DNA of 64,000 nt, taken from NCBI GenBank assembly GCA_947683625.1, contig CANTUR010000918.1, forward strand, positions 124,001 through 188,000, written 5' to 3'. Under the pieces are notes generated by a model, which did not search any database, had not been told where the DNA came from, and was given only the letters and a program-made list of their open reading frames with translations. Numbering within the stretch: the first letter of the stretch is position 1; the number at the start of each line of letters is the position of its first letter. The stretch comes from Mallotus nudiflorus (taxonomy: Eukaryota; Streptophyta; Magnoliopsida; Malpighiales; Euphorbiaceae). Of this stretch, positions 32,916 through 45,761 are shown piece after piece. A program made the position numbers and the translations under genes.

Positions 32916-34493
32916 TGTTAGTGATATGCATTAGGTCAATCATATATGTGTTAGTGATATGCACTAGGTCAATCATTTGTGATTATGTATTGACTTTCTT
33001 ATTTTATTAATAAAGAGGTATTTCATTATTATTTGATTTTATGATAATTGTATGAATTGTTAATTCTTACTAAGGTCATCAAGTATGTGACTTGATAGTA
33101 AAACCCTTAAATTAAAATAAGAGTTCTATTCTAATTATCCCTAGCCATTTATTTATTATATATAAATATTAAAGTATTAAGGCTAGTATGAAGTTGACTG
33201 ATGGTTATGTTTTACTAATCATGAATATGAGATATTAAGTCAACTCATAGGTACATGATGAGAGATCATGCATTGGATTGACCCACTATAAAAATACTAC
33301 ATAGATTATTGTCATAAGTATTTCTCATCATAATAATTTTATTTTGGTCCTTTGACCTTGAAATCATCATGGATTTCTACATAGCTATTTTATGTTTTGA
33401 CACATTCTAACATTGTCTTTAACCAGATGATTAAATAGGATGTTGCTAGATATGAAATTAGTTATGTGAGGAATGTGAGTGATTTAGAAGGGATTTATTC
33501 CTCATTAATATGAGAAAGATATCTAAGGGCCCCTTGATGAGATAGACTGAAGGAAAATGCATGGCCATGCTGAAATGAATTGATAAAGAGTTATCATTTT
33601 CAGTCTACTTGGAATCAAGTCATAATATTGAACTATATAAGGATGACATTCTATGCCTTATGTTCAATTAAGATATCATGTGATAAAGGGACGATAAAAT
33701 TCATTGTAATTAGGTTATGTCAGATTATTGACTTCATATGACTTGGGTAGTCATAATGTCTTGCTAGAGGCCACTTATGACTTGTAGGCCTAAATAAATA
33801 TTTAGGGCCACTACCAATGTTAAGTGAACCTACAGGGTCACACACTTAGAACAAGCCCAAAACGAATATGGGTTTAATAAGCCCAAAATAAACTCTGTGG
33901 AAATAAATAATTAAAGTGTTTTATTTATTTATTTGTTTATTTATTTAAGATAAATGTTATTTTAAATAAATAAATAAGATATTATTTCTGATTTGTTTTT
34001 AAACAAAATCAGAATATAATAAATGGAAATTACCAAAAGGTCATTGGTAGGTGAAACCCTAATTTGGAGTCTATAAATAGGTTATGTTCTCTAGGGTTTC
34101 ACACACTTGTTTTTCCTGCCTCCAAATTCGTTTTCTTCCTTCTTAGAACACAAAGACAAATTTTTTCTTTTATTCTTGATTTGTGAGACAATCAAGGAGG
34201 TTGCTAGCACACACACTCCAATTCGTTTTGTGAAGGGTTGTTCGTGTGGATACCTATAGAGGATGCATCCTTTTAGAGACATCTTGATCCGAACAACCAA
34301 GCCAAAAAGCTCGAGGTAAAGTGTCACCGGTGTGAACCTCCTCTCATCCTTCTAGAAAATCTTACCTTTTTTATGTTTTGGTGAGATTCTTGAAACCCTA
34401 GATTTAATCAAGTAGTCGAATTACATGGATCTAGGCTTGGGAATGTGATAAAATTTTAATTTTTTTGCTGCGTTTGTATCACGAAACCCAACA
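32916..34493 (+). repeat. Copia-like LTR copy A
   Basis: Starts TGTTAGTGATATGC and ends ACGAAACCCAACA. Its first 33 bp (32916-32948) are duplicated in tandem at 32949-32981. A TATA-like TCTATAAATAGG lies near 34068-34080, with TCTCTAGGGTTTCACACAC downstream. It is clearly diverged from copy B. Confidence 0.8.
34071..34079 (+). promoter_or_regulatory. TATA-like box of copia-like LTR A
   Basis: CTATAAATAGG just upstream of a CTCTAGGGTTTCACAC segment. Copy B has the related TCTATAAATG near 35524. Confidence 0.55.
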
Positions 34494-35945
34494 ATATGAC
34501 CATGTTTTGACTTTATCATTCTATTTAATAAAGAGGCATTTTTCATTATCATTTTGTGTTATGATAATTACTTAAATAGTCAATTCTTACTAAGGTCATT
34601 AAGTATGTGACTTGATAGTAAAACCTTTTGATTAAATATGAGTTTTATTCAAATTATCCCTAGTCATAACAATATGTTATGGCTAGTATGATGTTTATTG
34701 ATGATTATGTTTTACTAATCATGAATATGAGATATTAAGTCAACTCATAGGTACTTATTTGGGAAATAATGCATTGGATTAACCTATCATGAGAATACTA
34801 CATAGATAATTGTCATAAGTAAATCTCATCATAATAATATTGATTTGGTCCTTTGACCTTGAAATCATCATGGCTTTTTATATAACAATTATATATTTTG
34901 ACATAATCTAACACTGTCTTTAATAGGATGATTAAATATATTGTTATTGGATATGAAATGAGTTATGTGAGGAATGTGAGTGATTGAGAAGGAATTTTTC
35001 CATCATTTAATCTAAGTAAGATATCTATGTGCCCCTTGGTCATGCTAAAATGAATTGATAAAGAGTTATCATTCTTAGTCTACTTAGAGTCAAGAAATAA
35101 TATGATTGTATTATATAAGGATGACATAAACTATACCTTATATTCAATTAAGATATCTTGTGACAAAGGGATTACAATATTTATTATAAGTTAGGTTATG
35201 TCAGATTATTGACTTCACATGACTTGGGTAGTCATAATGTCTTGCTAGAGGCCATTTATGACTTATGAGCCTAAATAGAGAATTAAGGACCACTGCTAAT
35301 GTCATGTGAACCTATAGGGTCACACACTTAGAACAACCCTAAAAATGAATATGGTTTTGAGAAGCCCAAATATGCTCTGTGGAAATAAATGTTTATTTAT
35401 TTAAGGTAAAGGTTATCCTAAATAAATGGGATATTATATCTAATTTAATTTTAAATAAAATCAGAATAATAATAATTGAGAAATTACCAAAAGTTGTTTT
35501 GGTAAGTGAAACCCTAATTAGAGGTCTATAAATGTGTTATATTCTCTAGGGTTTCACTAACTCAATTATTAGTCACCAGAATTCATTTTTCTTCTCTTAG
35601 AAAAACTAAAACACATAGTGTTTTTTTCTTGATTTGTGAAAAATCAAGAGAAGTGCTAGCACACAAAGTTTTCATTTTAATCAAGCACTGTTCGTGTGGA
35701 TGCTTGTGGAGGATGGATGGTTTTGGAGACATCTTGTTCTAAACTACCAAAATTAAAAGCTCGAGGTAAGGTGTCACCAGAGTGAACCTCCTGTCTACCT
35801 TCCAATAGTCTTGCCTCTTCTACGTTTATGGTAAGATTTGAAAACCCTAGTTTTAAATCATTTAATCAAATTACTTGGATCTAGGTTAGGGTTTATGGTT
35901 AAAATTTTTTATTTTCGCTACGTTTTTGAATCATGAAACCCAATA
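34494..35945 (+). repeat. Copia-like LTR copy B (5'-truncated)
   Basis: Collinear with 32990-34493, and ends ATGAAACCCAATA before the second ATAAT. It starts inside the LTR (ATATGACCATGTTTTGACTTT) directly after copy A. Confidence 0.8.
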
Positions 35946-36334
35946 ATAATAATATCCTTCAACTTTATTTCTTCCATTATCTGATGAATTATGTTAATAC
36001 TATACAAACTGTCATTACCAAAAGTAGGCTATTGTAGTAGCTATACATCAAACATCATGTGATGAGAAATAGTTAAAAAGTTGATGCAATCCCTCGAACC
36101 TAGAAATCTTTGCTAGGGGCAATACTCGCTAAATGACCTAATGTTGTCCTTTCTCTTTTCCCAATTTTTTAAAAATTAGGTGGCAACTCCATAAAATAAA
36201 AAAAAATTCTCATTCTTCCTGAGACAAATCATTTGTCCTTATTCGATAAATTTGCCATGTCCCTAAAAAAAGACCCTTATGGAACTAATTCATCTCGAAA
36301 CCAAGAGACACAAAATGAAAAAGGTCACTCACAG

Positions 36335-36354
36335 TGGCAACTCTACTGGGGACT
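36335..36354 (+). other. Primer-binding site of the Tat element
   Basis: TGGCAACTCTACTGGGGACT closely resembles the Ogre/Tat-type PBS (TGGCGACTC..CTGGGGAC), usually attributed to tRNA-Arg. It lies about 120 bp after the LTR similarity ends. Confidence 0.7.
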
Positions 36355-37703
36355 TTTTAGTAAGAGAGAACAACTTGAAAATGACTATTTCTCATTGTGC
36401 AATACTCAATCGTATAGAGCCCCTCACCATTACATTTGCACTCCACACCACACGTGCACCATTAGTACCTTAAAGCCTCAATAATGGTAAATGACATTGC
36501 CACCATGGTTCCACTTAATTCACTAGGTGATGAAGATATGCTATTATCTCCTTTAGTTTTTACTTGTGCATTTGCTCAACTCATCTTACTAGAGTCTATA
36601 ACCTAAGTCCTAAAGGGTGGTGATTGAGTTATCAAAAGAATGCTAGACTCATTAACCGAAGTCCGTAACCTTAGTCATATAGGGGCATTCTTGCTTAAAG
36701 GAACCCTTAGCCTTTTAACCTAGTTTAGCTCCTATAGATAAACCAGTAGTAACATCCACTAGAATTTCACCAAGTTTTGCATGCTATCTTTATCCTAACG
36801 TTGTTCATCTGACATGATATTCATAAAATGACATGACTCTCCTAGTGTTTATCGTCGAATGATGTTGTAATGTTAGATTTCATAGAATGTTCATGCTCAT
36901 GACCATGTGATTCTCATCTACTTCGTATAACCCCAAAGCCTGGTAGATGATAAGAATCATGTACCTCAGTTTGAATACTCTTTGTAAACTAACAAATATT
37001 GACATACCTTGATGATGGAACCTATAAGACATCGTCCACTTATCTTTATCAGATAAAAAATATGGGTTAGTAATCAAACTGGATTATGGACCTTTATATT
37101 AGTAAAATCAAACTGTAAACTATCAAATAATACTTTCATGACTTTTATTAAACATATCGAATATCAATATGGGTGCAAGAACTAGGGCTCCTTTATTGAC
37201 CATGGTCCTATACATATGGGTGCATATGAGCTTTGGACATCATTTGAAGCCCAACAATTGACCTTCACATCGACATCATGTGGTTACCTTAAACACATTT
37301 TAGTATCATTCCTCTGTTTACCCTTTGGTTATAATCAGCATAAATTGAAATAGCCTAGTTACGAGAGTAGAACCATAGTCCCCCAATGACTAAAGTTTCA
37401 AAACCTACCTAGGAAAGAGACTGAATAACCTCATAAAGAAATAAGGCCGGAAGCGAGAGCTTGCTTATGATTGGTTTGTTCATTGTGTAGGGAAAACTAA
37501 CTAGCTTTAATCATACATACATAACATACATGTAAATAAGCACGTACTAACCACTATTTCTTATAGGAATAATTATGTTTTATCATAGTATTTTGCATCC
37601 ACTCCATGTATACATGCTTACCCTTTTCTTTTGTAAGAACATGTCATGCATCATTAATTTAGCTAACCTTAATAAATGTACAGGAATCCCACACCTAACA
37701 TGA
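36355..37703 (+). other. Leader region between PBS and gag of the Tat element
   Basis: 1.35 kb without a convincing coding frame. Some Tat elements carry an extra ORF here, but only short stop-rich frames are present. Nothing else was recognised. Confidence 0.5.
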
Positions 37704-39130
37704 GTGACTAAGAAGATACTTCTTGTTAATAATTTAAAGATAGGATAAGAGAGGGTATCCAAAAATTGCTCGCTAATGGTACTATAGCTAAAATCCTCTA
37801 AGCCTAAATCAAAGACAAAAGTTCCCGAGATGGGAATAACACACCACTAAATGAAGCTTCCGCATTTGTTCACCTAAGGGTAGATAAGGTAAAGGGAATT
37901 TCTTGCACTCTAGTTCAAGCTGATGATAATGATGACTACTACCAGGATCTCATAAATGCACCAAAAGTTACAAAAATTATTAACATGACCAAGCCTGAAT
38001 TGATAAGGGAGGTTAAATTATTGGCTAAGAAAATGGCTCAGTTGGAATTTGCCTTCGAAGACAAGGGGACTTATGGCTCCAAAAGCTTTACTGACTTGGC
38101 ACTATTCAAAGATGAGCCATTTCCAAATGATTTAAAACTACCAAAATTTGCTAAGTTCGATGGAATAGGGGTTCTAAGGGTCCTTATAAGGCAATATGCT
38201 ACCTTCATGACTACTACAAAGCTTACAAAATCTCAAATAGTTTAATTCTTCTTTACATAATTAGAGGAAGGACTGAGGGCATGGTTCTTTAACCTTAAAG
38301 ATGAAATCAAAAGTGACTGGCTACTGCTAACTCAAAAGTTTATCAAGCAGTATGAATATAACACTCAGCTAAACATCACTAGAAGATATCTTGAGACCAT
38401 AAGGAAAAAACCAGTGAAGCTTTCTTTGATTATATCATAATATAGTGGGGAAAAGTAGTCAAAATGAGAAACTATCCTCCAAAAGATGAACAAATAGAGC
38501 TAATAACCAAAGGGGCATTATCGTGCTTTAGAAAACAGATGATATTTGCTCATTATCCTGACTTTAGAGCTCTCTATCAGGCTAGGATCAAAATTGAGGA
38601 TGAGGAACCTCATCAAGGTAGGAACACCTTCTACCGCAACACCCAACTAAATATCCCAAACACCTTTACCTGAGCCACAGAAAAAAACATGATCCCATTT
38701 ATTAATGCCATTAGACCACTAAGAAAGTTCCCAAACTTTAACCTCCCACTATCTAAAGCATTCTAGAGACTCTAACAAAAGAACCTCTTGCAATATCAAG
38801 AACCTAGGCCTCTTCCAAACCCACTACCCCCTCAGATTGACCAAAACTTGTTTTGCCACTTTCACTAGATACCTGGTCACAACACTAATACATGCAAAAC
38901 CCTCAATAATGCAATCCATGACCTTATTGACTTTGGAAAAAATGACGACCCAAAAAAATGACCTAGCATCAAGAGCAATCCTCTCCTAAACTATCAAAAC
39001 ATGACTCCACCAACCATCAGCATGATTTCCTTCAATCTACCAATAAAGCCTATTGAAAAATTGATCCAAGATGTCCAAGAAAAGCCCTCAGAAGACAAAC
39101 TCTCAAGCCTCATTCTTTAACCCTATAATC
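37704..39130 (+). pseudogene. gag: gag of the Tat element
   Basis: A possible start is ATGAGTGAC at 37704, followed at once by a stop. The best-preserved part is 37985-38245, with KLPKFAKFDGIG, a VLIRQYATFM block and LTKSQIV. It continues across a stop into EEGLRAWFFNL, FIKQYEYNTQLN and ITRRYLETIRKKP near 38270-38410. The block order (KFDG, RQY, WFFNL, QYxYN, LE) is that of Ogre/Tat capsid. A second frame at 38464-38673 holds the capsid end. Decay is heavy, with both stops and frameshifts. Confidence 0.75.
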
Positions 39131-39779
39131 TAATGAATGGTTAAGTGATTGATTGCCCTTACTCATAAGAAGTAGACATAGATGAAAGTCTTAGCAATGA
39201 CTATAAAGTATGGGATTTACTAGGCCAACCATATGTGAAGTTTAATTATAAAGTTAGGTACAAAACACTGCCTTCTACCCACACACACTTAGAAGATATA
39301 GTACCCTTAGGATGGGGAGAAGAATTTGACATCGAAGACAAGTTAGTCAATACTATTCAGCTTCAAAACCTATAAGTCATGGGGACTGATATATGGTATG
39401 ACTCTAATGATCTTGAAATCATTGTCTAGGACCAGAACATCAGTACAAAAGTAGATAAGCAAGTAGTTAAAGAGCCCTCAATAGTAGTCAATCATGTAAC
39501 TCATAGTGGGTGGGCATATCAACCTTTTGAGAAAGAAAAGGATCCCTCTAAAGGAAAAGAAGTGCTAAGTGATCAAGCTCTAACCAAAGAGGAAGACACT
39601 ATCCTCAAATAGCTTAAGAAGACTCAGGCATAAGCTAGTATATGGGAACTGCTTATAGCCTTAAAGAAGCATAGGGATGCCCTTGTCAGAGCACTAGATG
39701 AGGTAAATATTGCATTTAATCCCTTGCCTTATGATATGAAAGCCTCTCTAATGAAAGCTCCCTATAATGCAATCACCTT

Positions 39780-42700
39780 TTTCAGATGAAGATTTTCCCC
39801 TCAAGGGAAGAGTCTATAACCATCCTCTCTTCATATAGGCAATTGTTAGATCTAAAAAGTCTCCATGTGTTATGATGGATAATGAATCTGCCACTAATGT
39901 TTGCCCTCTGAGGTTACTACATAAGTTCAGGATGAATCTTAAAAACTTGGAAGAATCCAATATGGTAATACGAACCTATGATGATTCAAAGCAGCCAGTC
40001 ATTGGCACTTTCAAAGCAGTAGTCACAGGGGGGGATATCAAATCAGTAATAGAATTTACCATCTTGGACATCCCTCCAGCTTTTGCCTTACTACTAGGAA
40101 GACTTTGGTTCCACCCACTGGGGGCATACCCTCCACTATACATGAAAATATCAAGTTCCCTCTAAACGAAAAGGTTATTACCATCCCTGCTGAAACAAAT
40201 AATATTATTGCATGTCTGAATGTGGTCCCACTAGGATTTTAGGTTTTTATAATCAGTGATGGTCATGTCAATCCTAAAGTTGCTGCTATAATGAAGAAGA
40301 TGTAATATCTACTTAGAACAAGATTAGGAGGAAGGAATATTAAGGTCATAAAATTCCTTAACCTCCAAGGACAGACCAACATATACGGTCTAGGGTACAA
40401 TCCTAAAGAGGACATTAGGGCTAAGAAGTCGATCTCTTTTATGGCTGAAAACTCAACCCAAGTCTACTAAGGACAAGCTAATAAGTGGGTAAGCAATAGA
40501 ATTGAGAAATCAAGGTTCAAGATCTTCAATGACATCCTCAAAGGAAAGAAATCACTAGACATGGTCACTAAAACTGACATCAATGAGCTTATGAGAAATC
40601 TAGAACTAGAATATGGGAGTAAGATTATCAATTATGCTTAAGCTACTACAATCCTCGAATCAAGCATCGATGATATCCTATTTGAAGACATTATTGATGA
40701 TGATCTCTGTACCTTTTATTTGTTTGAAACTGATGATGTAATGAACTCTAAAGTTAATGAAATGAAGTCAGATTTTGCTTACTTGTTTGATGTCTTTCTT
40801 GATGGCAGTGTACATTGCATTGATTAAAACATTAGCATATTTAACATTCATTTCATATGCATTGAGTCATTTAACATTAGCACAAAATCTAAACCACACA
40901 TTTTGCATATTTCAAAAGATGTTTCCCTTAAAGAAAGAATAGAAATTGAAAAAATATTAATAAAATATTCAAAAGTATTTGCCTAGACGTGTGACGATAT
41001 GCCTAGTATCGATAGAGATAATGCTCAACATTTCATTCCCACCAAAGATGGGTGCAAAATGGTAAAGCAAAAACTGAGAAGATTCATACCAAAATGGGCC
41101 CAACTAGTGAAAGAAGACATCAGGAAGTAAAGGTAGTAGACTATTTGGAATGGTTAGCAAATATGGTGCCAGTACCAAAGAAAAATGAAAGGGTAAGAAT
41201 ATATGTCGACTACAGAGATCTGAATAAGGTATGCTTGAAAGATAATTTCCCACTACCTCACATAGATATACTAGTTGGTAGCACCACCACATTTGCAATG
41301 TACTCCTTCATGGATGGATTCTCTAGGTACAATTATATCCTAATGGCCATTATCGACAAAGCAAAGACCTCTTTTATAATGGAATAAGGTACTTATTGCT
41401 ATAGAGTAATGCCCTTTAGACTAAAGAATGCAGAAGCAACTTATTAAAGAATGGCAACTGTAATGTTCCAAGACATGATACATAAAAAAGTAAAGGTGTA
41501 TGTCGACAACATGATGATCAAGTAAAAAACTAGGGAAGAACACCAGTCAGACCTATAAAAATTCCTCAAAAGAGTAAAAAAGTACAGTTTCAGGCTTAAT
41601 CCGAAGAAATGCATATTCGGGGTAACTTCAGGAAAGATGTTGGGGTATGTTGTTAGTTAGAATGAGATAGAAATGGATCTAGACAAAGCAAAAGTGTTCA
41701 GAGAGATGCTAGTACCAAGAACAGGGAAATAAATCTAAGGATTTCTGAGGAAACTACAATTCATCAGTAGATCCATCACCAAGTTGATAGCGGTGTGTGA
41801 ATCAATCTTCATGCTACTAAAAAAAATCAGCCAGTTGAATGGAATGAATAGTGTCAACTAGTATTTGACCAGATTAGGAAGTACATAGCCAACCCATCGA
41901 TTCTAAGACCACCTAAACCATGGATACCTTTAACCCTGTATCTAGCCATCGAAGGAAATGCAATTAGTGCAATGTTAGCCCAAGAGGGAGAAATGAAAGC
42001 AAAACACGCAGTCTACTACTTAAGTAAGAAGATGTTGCCATTTGAGGAGAAGTACAACCAAGTTGAACATATATGCCTAGCAATGGTATATGCAATGAAT
42101 AAACTCAGACATACTTTAAGTCTTATAGAATTTAGGCTGTGTCTAAAATGGACCTAATGAAGTTCCTCTATAAAGCTCCCTCTCTAGTGGGAAAACTTGC
42201 AAAGTGTCTTGTCCTGTAAACAGAGTTCTATATGTAATATCTAACTAAGAAGGCTATAAAAAGAAGAGTAGTGGCTGAATTTCTAGCTCTTAACCCCATT
42301 CTAGACTCAAAAGAAATCCAACTAGACTTCTGAGGCAACCTCAATTCAGCCATCAAAATCCAAGGATGGCACATGTACTTTAATGGAGTGGTCAATCAGC
42401 TCAGCATAAAAGGTGAATTAGAACCAATGGCCAAAATTCTCAAATTTAGAGTGACAAACAACGAAGTAGAATATGAGGCATACGTACTTAGAATATAAGC
42501 AATAATATCCCTAGATATTACAGAAATCAAAATCTTTAGAGACTCCATGCTAGTAATCAACCATGCCATGGAAGAGTGAGAATTAAAAAAGCAACACTTA
42601 AGGCTTTACTTAGACCACTTGAGGCTACTTACCATGTCCTTTCAAAAAAGCATATTCATTCATCTTCTAAGGAATTACAATCCAATGGCAGATGCATTTG

Positions 42701-44057
42701 CTTCCCTAGCATTAGTATGGGAAGGACCATTCAAAATGCCCATGAAGCCTTTAATCCTACTTAGAACGGGACAACTTTATTATAAGAATTATAGAATAGC
42801 CATGACGAAAATAGCTAAAAAATCCTAGTTCTACAACATCCAAAGATATCTGAAGGAAAAAGCCTATCCTGATCAAGAAAATGAAAGGGATAAAGCAGTG
42901 ATTCAATGATTAGCATCTAAATTCACATTGCACTAGGGTGTGCTACATAAAAGAACCTCATATGATTTACAACTTTGATATTTAAATGAAATTGAGGCTA
43001 CAAGAGTAATAGAAGAAGTACACAAGGGTGTTTATGGTCCACACATAAATGGAGCAATCCTAATTAAGAAACTAATCAGACATAGGTTCTTTTGGATAAT
43101 GATGATGGAAGATTGTAACAAAATTGTAAGGAAATGCCACAAGTATCATATCCATAAGAATGTTAGCCACCTTCCCCTAATAAAATTGTACTACGTCTCC
43201 TCTCTATGGCCCTTCCTAGTACAGGGGCTAGACATAATTGGGGAAATCCATCCAGCAGCCTCGAACAGACATAGGTTTATTTTAGTGGCAGTGGATTACT
43301 TCATAAAGAGGATCAAAGTAGAATCATTCACAAGGATAGGAGCTAAGAAAATGGCCAAATTCATCAAAAGAAATTTGTTCTATCAATATGGGATTCCCTA
43401 TCACATCATCTCTAACAATGGTGTCCAATTCCAAGGGGAAGTTAGAGAGCTGCTAAGGAGTTATAAGGTGGAACATCATAAATATTATCCTTACTAACCA
43501 TAAGCAAACAGGGCTGTTGAAGCTGCAAACAAGAACATTATGAAAATTTTGTCAAAAATGACTTAAACTTACTAAGATTGGGTAGATTGATTACTATATG
43601 CCTTATGGGGATAACAAACAACAGTTACGACTTCAACCGAAACAACTCCTTACTAGTATACGGATAAGAAGCAATGCTTCCAGTTGAAAAAAAAATTAAG
43701 TCTCTTCAGGTAGCGGTCAAATTTGAACTGTAAGAAGCATAATGGGCTCAATAGAGGCATAATAATCTACCCTTTTGGACAGTCAAAGGCTTAAAGCTCT
43801 ATACCATAAATAGTTGTATCATGTTGGTTAACCTTTAATAAGAAAGTGAAATATAAGAGTGTAAAAGTAGAAGACTGGTGTTAAAGCAAATGAGGCAAAA
43901 CAATCTAGACCTGAGAGCAAAATTTAGACCAAACTGGGAAGGCCCATACTTGGTCAAACATGTCTTACCAAAAGGAGCAGTCAAGCTAATGGATTTTGAA
44001 GGTAATGAATTCTTTGAACTTGTCAATATAGACCGCTTGAAAAAGTATTATGTCTAA
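39780..44057 (+). pseudogene. pol: pol of the Tat element (protease, RT, dual RNase H, integrase)
   Basis: Protease at 39872-40165 (MMDNESATNVCPLRL where D-N-G-S-A is usual, and LLLGRLWFH). RT at about 41050-41700: VDYRDLNKVCLKDNFPLPH, then YSFMDGFSRYN; the catalytic block at 41499-41510 reads YVDN instead of YVDD. First RNase H at about 41930-42260 (AKHAVYYLSKK). Second, archaeal-type RNase H at about 42350-42600 (WHMYFNG, VTNNEVEYEAYVL, DSMLVINHAM). Integrase at about 42960-43700 (an H/C finger with one Cys changed, VAVDYFIKRIKVE, and SNNGVQF where SDNG is usual). The C-terminal LVNIDRLKKYYV ends in TAA at 44055-44057. Two RNase H domains are diagnostic of the Tat lineage. Many stops; not functional. 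Confidence 0.85.
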
Positions 44058-45539
44058 GGCAAAAAAAAATTTTGTTAAGTTAAAAACTTAAAAATGGAAG
44101 CTTAGGCAAAAGTTAGGGACCTCCCATTAGGTTGAAACCCTGCATAGGCAACCTGGGCAAAAGATAGGGAAAGAGAGAAAATACTTAACTAGAATACTTA
44201 ATAAGGCTACTTAAGGATAGGAGTAACTTCAAATTTGAAATTTGAATGAATGAACCTATGCTTTTCTGAAATGACTTCAATAAAATGAGATTGATTGTTG
44301 ATTTATGCAAAATGTCTTTGAAAAATGTAGCACATTTTATCATCATAAATTGCATCAAGCATGCTTTACATTTTCTTTCATTACATAACCATAGTTATTA
44401 ACTCTCTGTTCGAGATTAGCCACTATCACTAAAGCTTAAAAAAAAACCCAACTAGGTAAAAAGAGCTCAGAGAGGAGTCGCCCTAGGCAAAAAAAGGAAG
44501 AAAATGAAACCCAACTAAGTGTGAAAAACTTTGAAAGGAGATGCCTTAGGCAAAAAAGGAAAATATAAAAAAGGCAAGCAAGAGTAATGGCAAACATCAT
44601 CAATGATACATAGCAAGAAGCATATACAATCATCATCATATAAGTATCATACAGCACATGCAGGACAAATGCCCAATTACAATACCTAGAGTCCATAACC
44701 TCAGGAAGATGATATAACAAAGCAAACCATAGGTTAAAAGTCCTATACCTAGCTCCTAAACAACTACATCGGTCATGGCTGCCATTAGAAGCAAGCATCA
44801 ATCCTGCTTAAGCATCTCTCTGATTTGATTTGGGTGTCATCATTGTCCATCATAAAGGATGATAGCCGTGACTCCAGCTCACTAATACGATCACGATAAA
44901 TTGTTCACTCCTGCTTTTATTCACGGCTAGCATGGTGGTATTCAACTTGCATGACATACTACATATCATACACATATACATAAAAAATTTGCATAAAATA
45001 AATAGGTACAATAAAATAAGGCATACCCTTTGGGTGGTGACAAACTCCAAAGAGTGCGACTACACAGTTCTTGTAACGGTATACTAGCACTGACCAAAGG
45101 ATATAGGAACCTACAAAAGTAAGCAAATAAGTCAATCACCACTCACTAAATAAATGAAAAAAGGCAAATAAGTGAAATAAAACATGATCATGAGTAGTGT
45201 TAGGAGGAGTAACACCCGACTAAGGAAAGCTAGGGCAAGGCAATTCAATCCCAAGCAAACACAAAGATAACTGAACTGTCAAGTCCCTAAGAATAGTCCT
45301 ATTAAAAGTCACACTACTAGCATGGACAGTCACTTTAATATGGAACATGCCCTTATTCTCCCTAAAAAGGGACCTAGATCTCTTCTGATGAGATCCTCAT
45401 CGTTGTAGATAAGCTCTCACAACTCAAGTCAATTATAGTTAATTAATAACAAATTTTGTTATATAGTTTTACAAAATAAGAATAAAAGCCTACAAGATCA
45501 GAGGAAGTAACTCTCAATGATCCATGTGATGGCCTATGA
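44058..45539 (+). other. 3' untranslated region of the Tat element, with short repeats
   Basis: After pol come repeated phrases such as CCCAACTAGGTAAAAAG, GGAGTCGCCCTAGGCAAAA and AAAGGAGATGCCTTAGGCAAAA, forming a diverged tandem pair with a unit of about 60-70 bp near 44440-44565. The GGCAAAAG motif also occurs near 44105 and 44155. No coding frame on the plus strand is credible. Confidence 0.5.
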
Positions 45540-45756
45540 GACGAATCTACTTAAGGAGGTGGAGGTGCAGGAAAAGTGCCACTGGCCACAACACTAATTA
45601 GCTGAGGGTCAACACATCAACATAAGGCAAGCCTACACTCTCCAAGACACTCTTAGAGGAGTATCCTATCATGGCAGTAGCAAATTCATCAGTACTAAGC
45701 TTATAGCCCTAGAATATATCACCAACGGGAGGAACGAGGACTCTCCTTGCAAACAG
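45540..45756 (-). pseudogene. Antisense ORF of the Tat element, distal part
   Basis: On the minus strand one frame reads (stop)GYKLSTDEFATAMIGYS followed by SVLESVGLPYVDVLTLS. It joins, across the Athila insertion, to the minus-strand frame at 52081-52657. Some Tat elements are known to carry such an antisense ORF between pol and the 3' LTR. There is one frame shift at or near the insertion junction, so the two halves are not in a single clean frame. Confidence 0.55.
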
Positions 45757-45761
45757 ACCAT
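45757..45761. repeat. Target-site duplication ACCAT, left copy
   Basis: ACCAT precedes TGATATAATGC and recurs at 52081-52085, which defines the Athila insertion. Confidence 0.8.

Larger units (their letters stand above)
32916..35945 (+). mobile_element. Copia-like element reduced to two adjacent LTRs
   Basis: A 3030-bp insertion flanked by ATAAT, consisting of LTR copy A (32916-34493) and copy B (34494-35945) head to tail with no internal region. Copy B lacks the first 45 or so bases. The ends TGTTAG and CCCAACA/CCCAATA suit a plant LTR element, and copia is likely from the LTR style, though no coding sequence remains. A deletion from the 5' LTR end into the start of the 3' LTR explains the structure. 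Confidence 0.75.
31265..36217 (+). repeat. Tat element 5' LTR, interrupted
   Basis: 31265-32915 and 35951-36217 match 53843-55730 in order. The TATA-box region (TTTTCACTATAAATAGACA) lies in the first part. The middle (32916-35945) is a later insertion. The 3' boundary could be at 36217, where similarity with the right LTR stops, or a few bases on at GAGACA. Confidence 0.8.

Noticed and set aside
36233..36484. Plus-strand ORF across the Tat PBS and leader (83 aa)
   Set aside because: It overlaps the PBS and LTR end, has no recognisable domain, and an alternative frame is equally open.
44436..44801. Minus-strand ORF (121 aa) after Tat pol
   Set aside because: Produced by the tandem CCCAACTAGG..GGCAAAA repeats in the 3' untranslated region; the composition is repeat-driven.
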